Positions 16,466 through 25,118 of a stretch of DNA of 64,000 nucleotides are shown piece by piece. Position 1 is the first letter of the stretch. Each line of letters opens with the position of its first letter. The notes below the pieces were generated by a model. The model searched no databases, was not told where the DNA came from, and was given only the letters and a program-made list of their open reading frames with translations. The translations under genes and the position numbers were made by a program. The DNA lies in NCBI RefSeq assembly GCF_004145405.1, contig NZ_SELQ01000007.1:1-64000 (forward strand), in the 5' to 3' direction. The stretch comes from Salipiger sp. IMCC34102. Lineage in GTDB: Bacteria; Pseudomonadota; Alphaproteobacteria; Rhodobacterales; Rhodobacteraceae.

Positions 16466-17447
16466 ATGTCTGAAACCTACCTCACCGATCGGTCGCACGA
16501 TCGACGCTCCACGTTATCAGCGGTCATCGTCGGCGCGATCGTGGCCCTTGGCCTGATGGTCATGTTTACCCTTCTGGGGCTTTCGATCGGGATCGCCAGT
16601 CTCGAAGCCGTCGGCGAAGGGCTGGGGATCGGGGCTGCACTTTACATCGTCGTGACCCAGCTGATCTCGCTCGCGGTCGGCGGTTTCGCCGCGGCGCGCT
16701 TCGCCGCCTCGCACGACACCATCTCCGCGGCCCTTGCAGGCGCCGCCGTCTGGTCGCTGACCACGGTCATCGTGGCGTTCGGCGGGTTGAACACGGGCAC
16801 CGCCGCCATCAGTTCTGCCACCTCGCTCGTCAGCCAGACCGCGCAGACGACGGCCAATGCCGCGCAAGCGATCACGCCGGACAACATCTCGCTGCCCGAT
16901 TTCTCTCAGATCGCGGGAAATCTCTCGCTCGCGGATCTGCCGCCGCAGGTTCAAACCGCCCTGGAAAACGCCGATGTCACACCGGCGCAGCTGCGCACCG
17001 AAGCGCGAGAGGCCTTCCGAAACGTCGTCAGCCAGCAGGAAATGGCGCGCGCCCGCACGATCCTGACGAACACGCTAGGCGACGTCGCCGCGAGCCCGGG
17101 CTCGCTTGGCGAAGAGGTGAACGCGGCCCTGGACCAGCTGATCGGTGGCGAGAACGCCGTCTTCAGCGAAGAGGACATCACCGAGGCCACCAATACGCTT
17201 CCAGGCGCGGCTGGGTATCTCCGACAGTCAGGCCCAGCAGATCGCCGACACGATCCGCGCGAGCTTTGACGAAGCGGTCGAAACCGTGCGCCAGACGGTC
17301 GATGAGTTGCAGCAGCAGCTTGTCGAGACGGTGAACGCCGTGCAAGGCGCGGTGTCCTCCGCCGCCTTCTGGCTGTTCCTCGCGTCATTGCTGGGGCTGG
17401 GGGCCGCCGCGGGGGCCGGTGTCGCCGCGCGTCGCGTCCGGATCTGA
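16466..17447 (+). pseudogene. Membrane protein of unknown function, frameshifted
   Basis: The frame from 16466 (MSETYLTDRSHDRRSTLSA) encodes three hydrophobic segments (about residues 18-40, 50-75 and 85-110), then a helical soluble stretch. Near 17201 an extra C shifts the frame: one frame runs on to a stop at 17269, while another continues with ARLGISDSQAQQIADTIRA, FDEAVETVRQTVDELQQQ and a C-terminal membrane helix to 17447. Joined, the protein would be about 326 residues, with membrane segments at both ends and a coiled-coil-like middle. No known function was recognised. It follows the Mn catalase terminator and precedes a DUF421 gene. Confidence 0.6.
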
Positions 17448-17563
17448 CCGGCTGTAGGGGCAGCAGGCTTTCGTCGGCCCGATGAGACCTGCCGCCCCGA
17501 AACGACAGGCGGTTCCCCGGCGTGGTGCCCGGGGCCGCATATCCTGACCTGAAAGATATTCGA

Positions 17564-18118
17564 ATGCTTTTCGACAATGAGGGGGCCCTGTGGCAGGTCC
17601 CCGCATCCGCAATCGTGGGCTTTGCGGTCCTGCTTCTCCTGCTGCGGATCTCCGGCAAGCGGACGGTTGCCAAGTTCAACATGTATGACCTGATCCTGAC
17701 CTTCACGGTCGGCTCGATCCTGTCGTCCTTCATCGTCCTGGAATCGGTTCAGTTCGTCGACGCCTTGCTCGGTCTCGCGTCGGTCATCGCGGTGGACTAC
17801 GTCATCTCGTGGGCCGTCATGCGATCGGACCGCGTGCGGTCCTGGGTGAAGGCGAACCCGACCCTTCTCGTCTTCAACGGTGACATGCAGCGCGCCAACA
17901 TGCGCAAGGAACGGATCGTCGAGGACGAAGTGCTGATGTTCATGCGGCAAAAAGGGATCGACCGTATATCTCGCGTGAAGGCGATGATCCTTGAGCCTGC
18001 CGGAGATATCTCGGTCTTCACCACGGACGAGGATGAGGACGAGGACGAGGATCACGACATGTCGAAGTCGCTGCGCCGGTCCGGCGTAAATATTCCGAAG
18101 AGCGGCAGTGACGCGTGA
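17564..18118 (+). CDS. DUF421 (YetF-like) membrane protein
   Basis: The chosen ATG at 17564 gives MLFDNEGALWQVPASAIVG. Three membrane segments follow in the first 90 residues (AIVGFAVLLLLLRISGKRT, the FNMYDLILTFTVGSILSS segment that marks DUF421, and a third near ALLGLASVIAVDYVIS). A soluble C-terminal domain ends in a run of alternating Asp/Glu (EDEDEDED). Related Bacillus YetF proteins are linked to spores and stress, but a biochemical role is not established. An upstream GTG at 17522 is a weaker start. Its place after the catalase and membrane gene suggests an envelope or stress role. Confidence 0.75.
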   Translation: MLFDNEGALWQVPASAIVGFAVLLLLLRISGKRTVAKFNMYDLILTFTVGSILSSFIVLESVQFVDALLGLASVIAVDYVISWAVMRSDRVRSWVKANPTLLVFNGDMQRANMRKERIVEDEVLMFMRQKGIDRISRVKAMILEPAGDISVFTTDEDEDEDEDHDMSKSLRRSGVNIPKSGSDA

Positions 18119-18306
18119 GGTCAGATAATTTCGCTCGGTCGTGCGGTCTCTCTCGGATGCACCCTGACGCTTTGGCCGCATCGCCGGTCGATGACGGTTG
18201 CCACAAGCGCGAAGGGCGCGTGAAAGTCCCTCGAGCCATCGGCCGTAGCGGGTGGCTCCACGGCTTCGGGCCTTGCGCCTGAGCCATCGGTAGGCGGGCC
18301 TTCGTT

Positions 18307-18336
18307 AGCGGGGGGCAGGTTTTTCCCTCCCCCGCT
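18307..18336 (-). terminator. GC-rich hairpin downstream of the sugar ABC ATPase
   Basis: AGCGGGGG at 18307-18314 pairs with CCCCCGCT at 18329-18336. It lies 25 nt beyond the stop of the leftward ATPase gene. There is no clear T tract on the minus strand, so it is a possible rather than typical terminator. The surrounding stretch 18119-18360 holds no recognised gene. Confidence 0.35.
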
Positions 18337-18360
18337 TCGAAAGAACGGTCGACGGCGCGC

Positions 18361-19356
18361 TCAGTCAACAGCGGAGGGCGTGTACCGGAACTCGCGTTCG
18401 GGATCCGGCGTCAGGTAGACGCGCGCGCCATGGGCGTAGGTGCGATGTCCTTCGATCCGGGCCAGCACCGGGCCGAGGTCGGGGACCTCCACGTGCAGGA
18501 TCGTGTCCGCGCCTAGCCGCTCGACATGACGCACGGTGCCCTGCCAGGTTCCGTCATCGTCGGAGACCTTCAGATGTTCGGGCCGGATGCCGTAGACCGA
18601 TGCGCCCATCCGCCGGGCCACCTCGCCTTCGAAGAGGTTCATCTTGGGCGAGCCGATGAAGCCCGCCACGAAGGGGGTCGCGGGGCGTTCGTAAAGGTCC
18701 ATCGGGGTGCCCACCTGCTCGATCCGGCCGGCGTTCAGCACGACGATCTTGTCGGCCATGGTCATCGCCTCGACCTGGTCGTGGGTCACGTAGATCATCG
18801 TGGCCCCCAGCCGCGCGTGCAGGTCCGTCAGCTCCAGCCGCATCTGGCTGCGCAGGGCGGCATCGAGGTTCGACAAGGGCTCGTCGAAGAGGAACACGCC
18901 CGGATCGCGCACGATGGCCCGCCCGATCGCGACCCGCTGGCGTTGCCCGCCCGACAGCGCCTTGGGCTTGCGGTCCAGGAGCGGTTCGAGTTGCAGGATC
19001 GCCGCGACCTTGTCGACCTCCGCCGCGATCTGGTCCTTGGGCATCCGTGCCAGGCTGAGGCCGAAGCCCATGTTCTCGCGCACGGTGAGGTGGGGGTAGA
19101 GCGCGTAGGACTGGAACACCATCGCGATGCCGCGCTTGGACGGCTCGGCCCGGGTCACGTCCGCCCCGCCGATCTCGATCGTGCCGGAGGTGACCTCCTC
19201 CAGCCCGGAGATCATCCGCAGCAGCGTGGACTTGCCGCAGCCCGAAGGGCCGACGAAGACGCAGAACTCGCCGTCCTCGACATCGAGGTCGACGCCCTTG
19301 ATGACCTCGACCGCGCCGAAACTCTTGCGCAATGCGTTCAGGACCACGCGTGCCAT
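18361..19356 (-). CDS. CUT1-type sugar ABC transporter ATP-binding protein (UgpC/MalK-like)
   Basis: This 331-residue ATPase has Walker [10 protein letters not shown], signature [14 protein letters not shown], Walker [14 protein letters not shown], switch THDQVEAMT and a C-terminal TOBE-like regulatory domain ([12 protein letters not shown]). CUT1 ATPases drive uptake of oligosaccharides, polyols or glycerol-3-phosphate. The gene itself appears intact. Its operon is broken: the next gene upstream is only the C-terminal part of a permease, and the other permease and the binding protein are missing. It could still serve another importer, as such ATPases are often shared. Confidence 0.87.
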   Translation of the reverse strand: MARVVLNALRKSFGAVEVIKGVDLDVEDGEFCVFVGPSGCGKSTLLRMISGLEEVTSGTIEIGGADVTRAEPSKRGIAMVFQSYALYPHLTVRENMGFGLSLARMPKDQIAAEVDKVAAILQLEPLLDRKPKALSGGQRQRVAIGRAIVRDPGVFLFDEPLSNLDAALRSQMRLELTDLHARLGATMIYVTHDQVEAMTMADKIVVLNAGRIEQVGTPMDLYERPATPFVAGFIGSPKMNLFEGEVARRMGASVYGIRPEHLKVSDDDGTWQGTVRHVERLGADTILHVEVPDLGPVLARIEGHRTYAHGARVYLTPDPEREFRYTPSAVD

Positions 19357-19359
19357 GGG

Positions 19360-19785
19360 TTATCCTTTCACGGCGCCGGAGGTCATGCCCGCGACGATCT
19401 GACGGTTGAAGAAGACGAACACCAGCAAGGGCGGGATCGTGATGAGCAGGATGTTCATGAACAGCAGGTTGAGCTGGGAGGTGAACTGGCTCTGGAAGTT
19501 GTAGAGCGTGAGCTGCACCGTGATGTTCTCGGCCCCCGGCAGGTAGTAGAGCGGGTGGGTGAAGTCGTTGAAGATGGTGATCGACTGCACGACGATCACG
19601 GTCAGCGTCACCGGCTTCAGCAGCGGCAGGATCACCCGGAAGAAGACCTGCAGCGGCGTGGCCCCGTCGACGATGGCCGCCTCGTCCAGGTCCCGCGGGA
19701 TCGACGAGATGAAGGCCCGGAACAGCAGGATGCAGAACGACAGACCATAGGCCACCTGGATCAGGATCATCCCGTGGATCGGGAG
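19360..19785 (-). pseudogene. CUT1-type sugar ABC permease, C-terminal remnant
   Basis: Homology to MalG/UgpE-type permeases starts abruptly near 19785 with HGMILIQVAYGLSFCILLF and continues through the EAA loop RDLDEAAIVDGATPLQVFF to the normal C-terminus AGMTSGAVKG. The first membrane helices and the proper start are absent; the ORF extends upstream only into unrelated sequence that belongs to a LacI gene on the other strand. It is 3 nt from the ATPase gene. The truncation marks one side of a deletion junction. Confidence 0.75.
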
Positions 19786-20038
19786 CGATCTGGACGGTGT
19801 CGATCTGCTGGGGGCTACCCGCAAGCGCGGGTTGCGCGTGCCCGAGGATCTGGCGCTCGTCTCCTACGACAACAATGCCATGGCGCGCCTGCCGATGGTG
19901 GATCTGTCCAGCGTGGACCGGCACGGAGAGGAGATCGGCCGCCGCGCCGCCGCCGCCCTGCTCTCGCCGCTGGAGGGCCGGCGCGAGGCGAGCCACGATC
20001 TGGTCGCGCCGGACCTGGTGCTGCGCTCAAGCTGCTGA
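19781..20038 (+). pseudogene. LacI-family regulator, C-terminal remnant
   Basis: The plus frame from about 19781 reads GSDLDGVDLLGATRKRGLRV, then PEDLALVSYDNNAMARL, and ends DLVLRSSC. This is the C-terminal end of a LacI-type sugar-sensing domain. The DNA-binding domain and most of the effector domain are missing. It is fused head-on to the beheaded permease gene, so both lost their N-termini in one event. Confidence 0.75.
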
Positions 20039-20120
20039 CGGGGGGCCAGGACTCCCTGCCCGCTTGACGGCTGCGGCGGGTCGCAGGCGCGACGCCGGGG
20101 CAACCCTCTTCGGTGCCAAA

Positions 20121-20158
20121 GTTATATGGACAAAACCGTCAAAAAATTGAAATATAAC
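20121..20158. promoter_or_regulatory. Inverted repeat GTTATAT/ATATAAC upstream of the KaiC-like gene
   Basis: GTTATAT at 20121-20127 and ATATAAC at 20152-20158 form 7-bp arms around an A-rich spacer, 27 nt before the KaiC-like start. The AT-rich patch stands out from the surrounding GC-rich DNA and probably contains the promoter. Any regulatory role is inferred. Confidence 0.3.
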
Positions 20159-20185
20159 GCCGACTTGCAGGGGCTTTAGGACGAT

Positions 20186-21607
20186 ATGACAGAAAAACGG
20201 ATAGCCTCAGGCATTAAGGGGCTGGACGAGATCGTCCGTGGCGGATTGCCGGTGGGCAATGTCTACCTGGTTCAGGGACCTCCCGGCGCCGGCAAGACGA
20301 CCATCGCGCTGCAGTTCCTGCGGGAGGGGGCTGCCCGGGGCGAGCGCGCGCTCTATGTCACACTCAGCCAGACGACGCATGACCTCGAAGAGATCGCGAA
20401 ATCCCACGGGTGGTCTCTCGACGGGATCGACGTCGTGGAACTCCAGGCACATAGCGACGTAACACAGGCGGGTCAGAGCATCTTCCGGACGTCCGATTTG
20501 CGGCTCGACCAGACTCGCGAACAGGTCGAGCAGGCGATCGAGGAGTACCGGCCCAACCGTCTGGTCTATGACTCCCTGCTGGAAGTGCGCCTGCTGACCG
20601 CCGACATGACACGCTATCAACGAGAGTTGATCGGCCTGCGCGCCTTCGTCGGAGAGCGCAAGATCACCACCATGCTGCTGGATACGGATGTGTCCAACGA
20701 TTCGACCGATGAAGGTCAGTCGCGCGGGATCGTCCATGGGATCTTCACGCTGGACAAGGTGCTTCCGACATTCGGCAGGGCCAAGCGCCGTGTCGAGGTC
20801 AGCAAGATGCGCGGCGTGAACGTCTTCGACGGCTGGCACGATTTCGATATTCGCCAAGGCGAGGGCGTGGTCGTTTTCCCCCGACTCACGCACGAGATCG
20901 CGACGAAGTCGCGCTTCGACGGCGATCTGATCCGCTCGGGGCGCGACAAGATCGACGCCGTGTTCGGCGGCGGCATGGAGGCCGGAACGACCACCATGGT
21001 CGTGGGCCAGGCGGGCACGGGCAAGTCGACGATGGCCTCGCTCTACGCGACCGCGGCACTTGAACGGGGCGAGGAAGTCGCGCTGTTTTTGTTCGAGGAA
21101 CGGGTGGAGACCTTCTTCCGGCGGTCGGAGGGTCTGGGGATGGACCTGCGGGGCTATTATGAAGAAGGCACGCTCCGGATCTACGATTTCAACCCCGATC
21201 AGATCACCGCGGGGGAGTTCGCCCAGATCGTCCAGGCGGAAGCGGACTCCGAAAAGCTGCGCGTCGTCGTGATCGACAGCTTCACCGGCTACATGTCCTC
21301 GCTGTCTCACCCCGAACAGGCGCTCTACGACATTCAGACGCTACTGAAACACCTGTCGCGCCGCAATGTGCTGACCTTCCTGATCGTGGCGCAGCACGGT
21401 CTGCTGGGGCATAACGCGGAGGTGATGCTCGACCTCAGCTTTCTGGGCGACACCGTGCTGCTATTGCGGATGCGGGAGGTGGAACGCCAGGTGCAGCGTG
21501 AACTGGTCGCCGTCAAGAAGCGCCACGGCCCGCACGATCTTTCCATCCAGCGCCTGATCATCGAAGCCGGCAACGTCGATATCGCCGGGCTCGATCCGGT
21601 CGGATGA
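20186..21607 (+). CDS. KaiC-like two-domain RecA-type ATPase
   Basis: This 473-residue protein has two RecA-like domains: Walker A GPPGAGKTT near residue 31 and GQAGTGKST near residue 273. In the KaiC positions for paired catalytic Glu, the second domain keeps EE (LFLFEERVETFF) but the first reads TLSQ instead. At the C-terminal phosphosite, KaiC's ISTITDT aligns by eye with LSFLGDT, keeping Ser and replacing Thr with Phe. The gene overlaps the downstream HWE kinase gene by 4 nt. No kaiA or kaiB is present. It is probably a signalling ATPase working with the adjacent kinase and receiver rather than a full clock. Confidence 0.88.
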   Translation: MTEKRIASGIKGLDEIVRGGLPVGNVYLVQGPPGAGKTTIALQFLREGAARGERALYVTLSQTTHDLEEIAKSHGWSLDGIDVVELQAHSDVTQAGQSIFRTSDLRLDQTREQVEQAIEEYRPNRLVYDSLLEVRLLTADMTRYQRELIGLRAFVGERKITTMLLDTDVSNDSTDEGQSRGIVHGIFTLDKVLPTFGRAKRRVEVSKMRGVNVFDGWHDFDIRQGEGVVVFPRLTHEIATKSRFDGDLIRSGRDKIDAVFGGGMEAGTTTMVVGQAGTGKSTMASLYATAALERGEEVALFLFEERVETFFRRSEGLGMDLRGYYEEGTLRIYDFNPDQITAGEFAQIVQAEADSEKLRVVVIDSFTGYMSSLSHPEQALYDIQTLLKHLSRRNVLTFLIVAQHGLLGHNAEVMLDLSFLGDTVLLLRMREVERQVQRELVAVKKRHGPHDLSIQRLIIEAGNVDIAGLDPVG

Positions 21608-22641
21608 TCCCCACGCCGGTCCCCGAACGGGTGGCGGACGACCTTCCGCCCGCGCTTCTGGTGTCCCCCCGCAGGCCGGACAGCGTAGTGCTTGAATCCG
21701 CGCTGGTCGAATGCGGCATTCCGGCCCGCACTGCGCTGGACGAGACCGAGCTTGCCGCCCGGATCGACGAGGTCGGCTGCCTTGTCATCACGCAGGAGGC
21801 CTTCACGAACGGGGTGCGCGAGGCCATCGGCCGCGTTCTGGACAACCAGCCCGCCTGGTCGGAGCTGCCCATCGTCGTGATCCTGGACCACCGCACACCG
21901 GATCCGGGCTGGAACGACTTCGTGCTGAACCGTTGGCAGCGCGCGAACGTCACCTTCCTGGTTCGCCCCCTGTCGGGTCTGGAACTTCAAAGCGCGGTGC
22001 AACTGGCGATCACCGCACGGATGCGCCAATACCTCATCCGCAATCAGCTCGAACAGGAACGCGAACTGCGGCGCGAGCTGAACCACCGGGTCAAGAACAT
22101 CTTCGCGACGGTTCAGGCCGTGGCTAGCATGACCCGCCGCATGGCGACAGAAGATGAAGACGCCTTCGTGCAGTTCGAGGGGCGGCTGGCCGCACTCGGC
22201 CGCGTTCACGGCAGCCTGGAGCAGGTCGAGCGCGGGGCGGAGACCTTCGGAAGCCTCGCGCGCATGGTCCTCGCGCCGTTCATCGTTGAAGGCGAGGACA
22301 GGTTCACGATCACCGGCCCCGACAGGGAGCTGTCCAGCTTCTCGGGCAACGTGATCGGCCTGTGCCTGTTCGAGCTTGCGACGAACGCCTCGAAACACGG
22401 GGCCCTGTCGGTCGACCAGGGCCACGTCCGGGTCGAGTTGTCCGAGATCGCAGAGCAGGCCCGCCTGAGCTGGATCGAGACAGGCGGCCCCCCGGCGCAG
22501 GACCCGACCCGCAAGGGGTATGGCTCGCGCTTCCTCACGACGACGCTGGGCTCCATCTTCGGGAACCCACCACAGATGATTTATGCGGCGGAAGGGTTTC
22601 GTCTGATCGCGGAAGGACGTCCCGATGACCTATTCCGGTAA
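21604..22641 (+). CDS. HWE-family sensor histidine kinase
   Basis: This 345-residue protein has an N-terminal receiver-like region of about 130 residues (LLVSPRRPDSVVLESAL) that lacks an obvious acidic pocket, then a dimerisation helix with the phosphorylated His (RRELNHRVKNIFATVQAVAS). The ATP domain has the N-box ELATNASKHGALS, the WIETGGPP segment of HWE kinases and GYGSRFL. No membrane helix is visible, so it is cytosolic. The overlap with the KaiC-like gene (ATGA) implies a shared complex or signal. The likely partner is the response regulator 74 nt downstream. Confidence 0.87.
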   Translation: MIPTPVPERVADDLPPALLVSPRRPDSVVLESALVECGIPARTALDETELAARIDEVGCLVITQEAFTNGVREAIGRVLDNQPAWSELPIVVILDHRTPDPGWNDFVLNRWQRANVTFLVRPLSGLELQSAVQLAITARMRQYLIRNQLEQERELRRELNHRVKNIFATVQAVASMTRRMATEDEDAFVQFEGRLAALGRVHGSLEQVERGAETFGSLARMVLAPFIVEGEDRFTITGPDRELSSFSGNVIGLCLFELATNASKHGALSVDQGHVRVELSEIAEQARLSWIETGGPPAQDPTRKGYGSRFLTTTLGSIFGNPPQMIYAAEGFRLIAEGRPDDLFR

Positions 22642-22714
22642 CGCCTCGCGCATTTTGTTTCGCCACCTCGCAACCCCAGTCCGCCTTCGCAAGTTGCCTG
22701 CGGTGAGGTAGAGT

Positions 22715-23062
22715 ATGGACGTACTGATTTGCGAAGATAACCTGATCATCGCAATGGATCTGGAAATGACGATCGAGGAGATGGGGCACACCTGCGCTGG
22801 TATCGTCACGCGATCCGATACCTGTCTTGCGCACTGCAGGCAGGATCCGCCCGACATGGTGCTCGTCGATGTCGATCTCGACGACGGCCCTACGGGGCCC
22901 GGGCTGACCATGGAGCTCTCCGACCTCGGCATTCCCTCCATCATCATCTCGGGCCAGGTGGGCTCACTCGCGGACGACGACCACGTGGCCAAGGCGCTCT
23001 TGTCCAAACCGGTGCCCGTGGCCACACTCAAGGCCGCGCTCGACCGCCTCGTGACATCCTAG
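22715..23062 (+). CDS. Single-domain response regulator
   Basis: This 115-residue receiver has the acidic pair CEDN near residue 7, the phosphoacceptor segment VLVDVDLDDG around residues 48-57, and the conserved Lys in LLSKPV near the C-terminus. There is no output domain, as in CheY- or Spo0F-like relay proteins. It probably takes phosphate from the adjacent HWE kinase. It has its own short leader of 73 nt with GGTGAGG upstream of the ATG. Confidence 0.88.
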   Translation: MDVLICEDNLIIAMDLEMTIEEMGHTCAGIVTRSDTCLAHCRQDPPDMVLVDVDLDDGPTGPGLTMELSDLGIPSIIISGQVGSLADDDHVAKALLSKPVPVATLKAALDRLVTS

Positions 23063-23210
23063 CCAGTCCGACCCGCTGGCGCGCGCGATGGCGTCTGGCT
23101 GTATCTGCGCCATTTGTCGGACAACGGCCATGACCGTGCAGCGCGCGGGCGGCACAGGCGTCGGGGCTGTCCTCCCACCCGGCACGACCGACCGAACCGC
23201 GCCGCGGCGA

Positions 23211-23468
23211 TCAGGCGTCGGCGGCCACGCGGAAGCCGCAGTTCCCGGTGGAGTTGTCGGGGTCGTTCCGGGTGCGGGAGTGGACGTGATAGCGGTCGCA
23301 GTAGCTTTCGTGGCACAAATAGGACCCGCCGCGCTGGATCCGGGCATGGCCCTCGGCCGGGCCCCGGGGATCGCGCTCGGGGCGTTTGCCGGGGGCCGGG
23401 CGCGGGCCGAAACGGTCGCCCGCCCATTCCCAGACGTTCCCGGTCATGTTGTAAAGCCCGTAGTTGTA
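23211..23468 (-). pseudogene. Formylglycine-generating enzyme (SUMF1 family), C-terminal remnant
   Basis: The minus frame NYGLYNMTGNVWEWAGDRFG, then RGGSYLCHESYCDRYHVHSR and STGNCGFRVA, is the C-terminal part of a formylglycine-generating enzyme. Both active-site Cys (CHESYC) are retained. Everything upstream of the NMTGNVWEW block is missing: homology stops near 23468 where a repeat-rich stretch begins. These enzymes convert a Cys in sulfatases to formylglycine. This copy cannot be functional. Confidence 0.75.
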
Positions 23469-23473
23469 GCGAA

Positions 23474-23604
23474 CTACAAACATCCGCGGTCTGAACTGCA
23501 AACATCGGCCATTTCTCGATCAAATTGGTTGCGACCATGGGGGGGGCAAACCACACTATCTGCGAACGAAACCACGCTTTCTGCGACTGGGCTGCAAACA
23601 TCGG
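23474..23604 (-). repeat. Direct-repeat stretch, probable end of a lost mobile element
   Basis: The 13-mer CTGCAAACATCGG occurs at 23496-23508 and 23592-23604, with a near copy (CTACAAACATCCG) at 23474-23486. The first two lie 22 bp apart, about two helix turns. Multiple terminal repeats of this kind are common at ends of large IS elements such as the IS21 family. The stretch interrupts the formylglycine-enzyme gene and abuts the second IS5/IS427 copy. The element type is not proven. Confidence 0.4.
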
Positions 23605-23648
23605 GATGGAACCAGAATACGTGAGAATTGGCTCGTAGGCGGGACTTA

Positions 23649-24490
23649 GGCTCAGGACCCATTGATCTGGTTGATGTTAAAACGCTTGCGTGATTCACGC
23701 TCCTCGAACCACGGAGGGCTTGATGAGCAGTTTGTATCGGCTGAGCGAGGCTCAGATGGAGCGCCTTCGACCCTATTTTCCGAAGAGCCATGGCATCCCT
23801 CGGGTCGATGACCGACGTGTGTTGAGCGGCATTATCTTCGTCAATCGCAACGGCTTGCGCTGGCGAGATGCACCGAAGGAATACGGTCCGCACAAGACCT
23901 TGTACAACCGCTGGAAACGATGGAGCGACATGGGTGGGTTCGCCCGGATCATGACGGGATTGGCGGCAGAAGCCCCCGCCAACAAGACGATTTCGATCAA
24001 TGCGACCTATCTGAAGGCACATCGCACGGCTTCAAGTCTGCGGTGGAAAAAGGGGGGCGTGGGCGCCTGATCGGACGCACGAAAGGCGGCATGAACACGA
24101 AGCTGCACGCCGTGAGCGATGCGCAAGGGCGACCCGTTCAGTTCTTCGTGACGGCCGGTTAGGTCAGCGACTATACCGGCGCGAGGGCGTTGCTGAGCAG
24201 TCTTCCGAACGCCGACTGGCCCTTAGGCGACCGGGGATATGACGCGGATTGGTTTTGCGAAGCCCTTATAGACAAAAAGATATTGCCCTGCATCCCTGGT
24301 CGAAAGTCACGCGAAAAGCCCGTGAAATACGACAAGCGCCGCTATCGAAAACGCAACCGCATCGAGATCATGTTCGGTCGCCTTAAAGACTGGAGGCGAG
24401 TGGCCACGCGCTACGACCGATGCCCGAAAGTCTTCCTCTCAGCCATCGCCCTCGCGGCAACCGTCATCTATTGGCTATGAGTCCTGAGCT
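23649..24490 (+). mobile_element. IS5 family (IS427-like) insertion sequence, copy 2
   Basis: An 842-bp element with inverted ends GGCTCAGGACCCAT (left) and AGCTCAGGACTCAT (right, read inward). TA flanks both sides (23647-23648 and 24491-24492), fitting the TA duplication of IS427-group elements. It encodes orfA and orfB on the plus strand. The ends and target duplication look fresh, but the transposase is mutated. Confidence 0.8.
23723..24480 (+). pseudogene. IS5/IS427-type transposase, inactivated by nonsense and catalytic changes
   Basis: orfA (23723-24070) is open: MSSLYRLSEAQMERLRPYF and so on. The first catalytic Asp, expected in IDATY, is Asn here (INATYLKAHR). The A5G6 run at 24047-24057 is the programmed slip site to orfB. 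orfB (from 24091, MNTKLHAVSDAQGRP) has an in-frame TAG at 24160-24162 where copy 1 has GAG (AGEVSDY). Beyond it the frame resumes with GDRGYDAD and RNRIEIMFGRLKDWRR to 24480. Two independent defects make the product inactive. Confidence 0.8.
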
Positions 24491-24496
24491 TACGTC

Positions 24497-24715
24497 GTGC
24501 AGGCTTACGAAACGCACGGCATCTACGAACCCGCCCCCCGCAAGATCGCCGACATCTTGCGCACCAGTTATGGCGGAACCAACGACGCGAAACGCCGACT
24601 GGGAGAGGTCGCGGCCATCCGGCAGACGTTCATCGGGATACAGGAGCACCTGCTTTCCGTTCATCGATCGCCGCGTCGCATGACGCTTTGCGCCACCAGC
24701 ATCATTGGCAGATGA
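24497..24715 (+). pseudogene. Unrecognised truncated reading frame after the IS element
   Basis: Directly beyond the IS right end a frame reads QAYETHGIYEPAPRKIADIL, then RTSYGGTNDAKRRLGEVAA. It looks coding in style (helical, mixed charge) but has no clear ribosome site, and it runs into less convincing sequence after about 24640. It may be the surviving piece of a gene cut by the IS insertion. No family was recognised. Confidence 0.25.
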
Positions 24716-25118
24716 CCGGGCGAATATTGCTCGACAGCATTGCACCTATTTCCTACATCTGACGCACGAATGGTTACACAAGTGTTCACACATATTACCG
24801 CTTAGGAATATGATTGAAGGCATAACCTACTGATTTAAATAAACTTCTTATAAGGCGTTGTTCTTGGCTGGGTATCCTACCACCCCAGCCAACCTTCTCT
24901 GATCGACAGACGACCGGCGCGGAGAGCGTTTCAATGGCGATGGATGTCACCCGCGGAGTGGTTCTGTCGCGCGCAGGTCATGCGGGCGCGTCCGCAGGTC
25001 GGGTTATTCAAACAGGTCCGGAGTCCCGGCAAGGCGCCGCGTGGCCGGTGGTTTTGGGGTCCAGGCACATCACGACTGATAGCGCGGAGGTCCCAGGCGC
25101 CGAGCCTTGCGCAGTGCG
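24716..25118. other. Intergenic, partly AT-rich region between IS debris and smc
   Basis: About 400 bp without a convincing gene. The part 24740-24860 is clearly AT-richer than the window. A perfect 9-bp inverted repeat, TTGGCTGGG (24864-24872) and CCCAGCCAA (24884-24892), forms a hairpin that could terminate transcription. It lacks a T run on either strand. Confidence 0.35.
24864..24892. terminator. Hairpin, possible terminator downstream of smc
   Basis: TTGGCTGGG and CCCAGCCAA pair over 9 bp with an 11-nt loop. It lies about 230 nt beyond the leftward smc stop. No T tract follows, so this is tentative. Confidence 0.3.

Noticed and set aside
23474-23604. CRISPR-like array
   Set aside because: Only three short copies with unequal spacing (22 and 96 bp) and no cas genes; better explained as a mobile-element end.
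24740-24892. tRNA or tmRNA gene in the AT-rich gap (tmRNA considered because smpB is in the window)
   Set aside because: No cloverleaf, T-loop consensus or tag-peptide frame could be found; only a single hairpin is visible.
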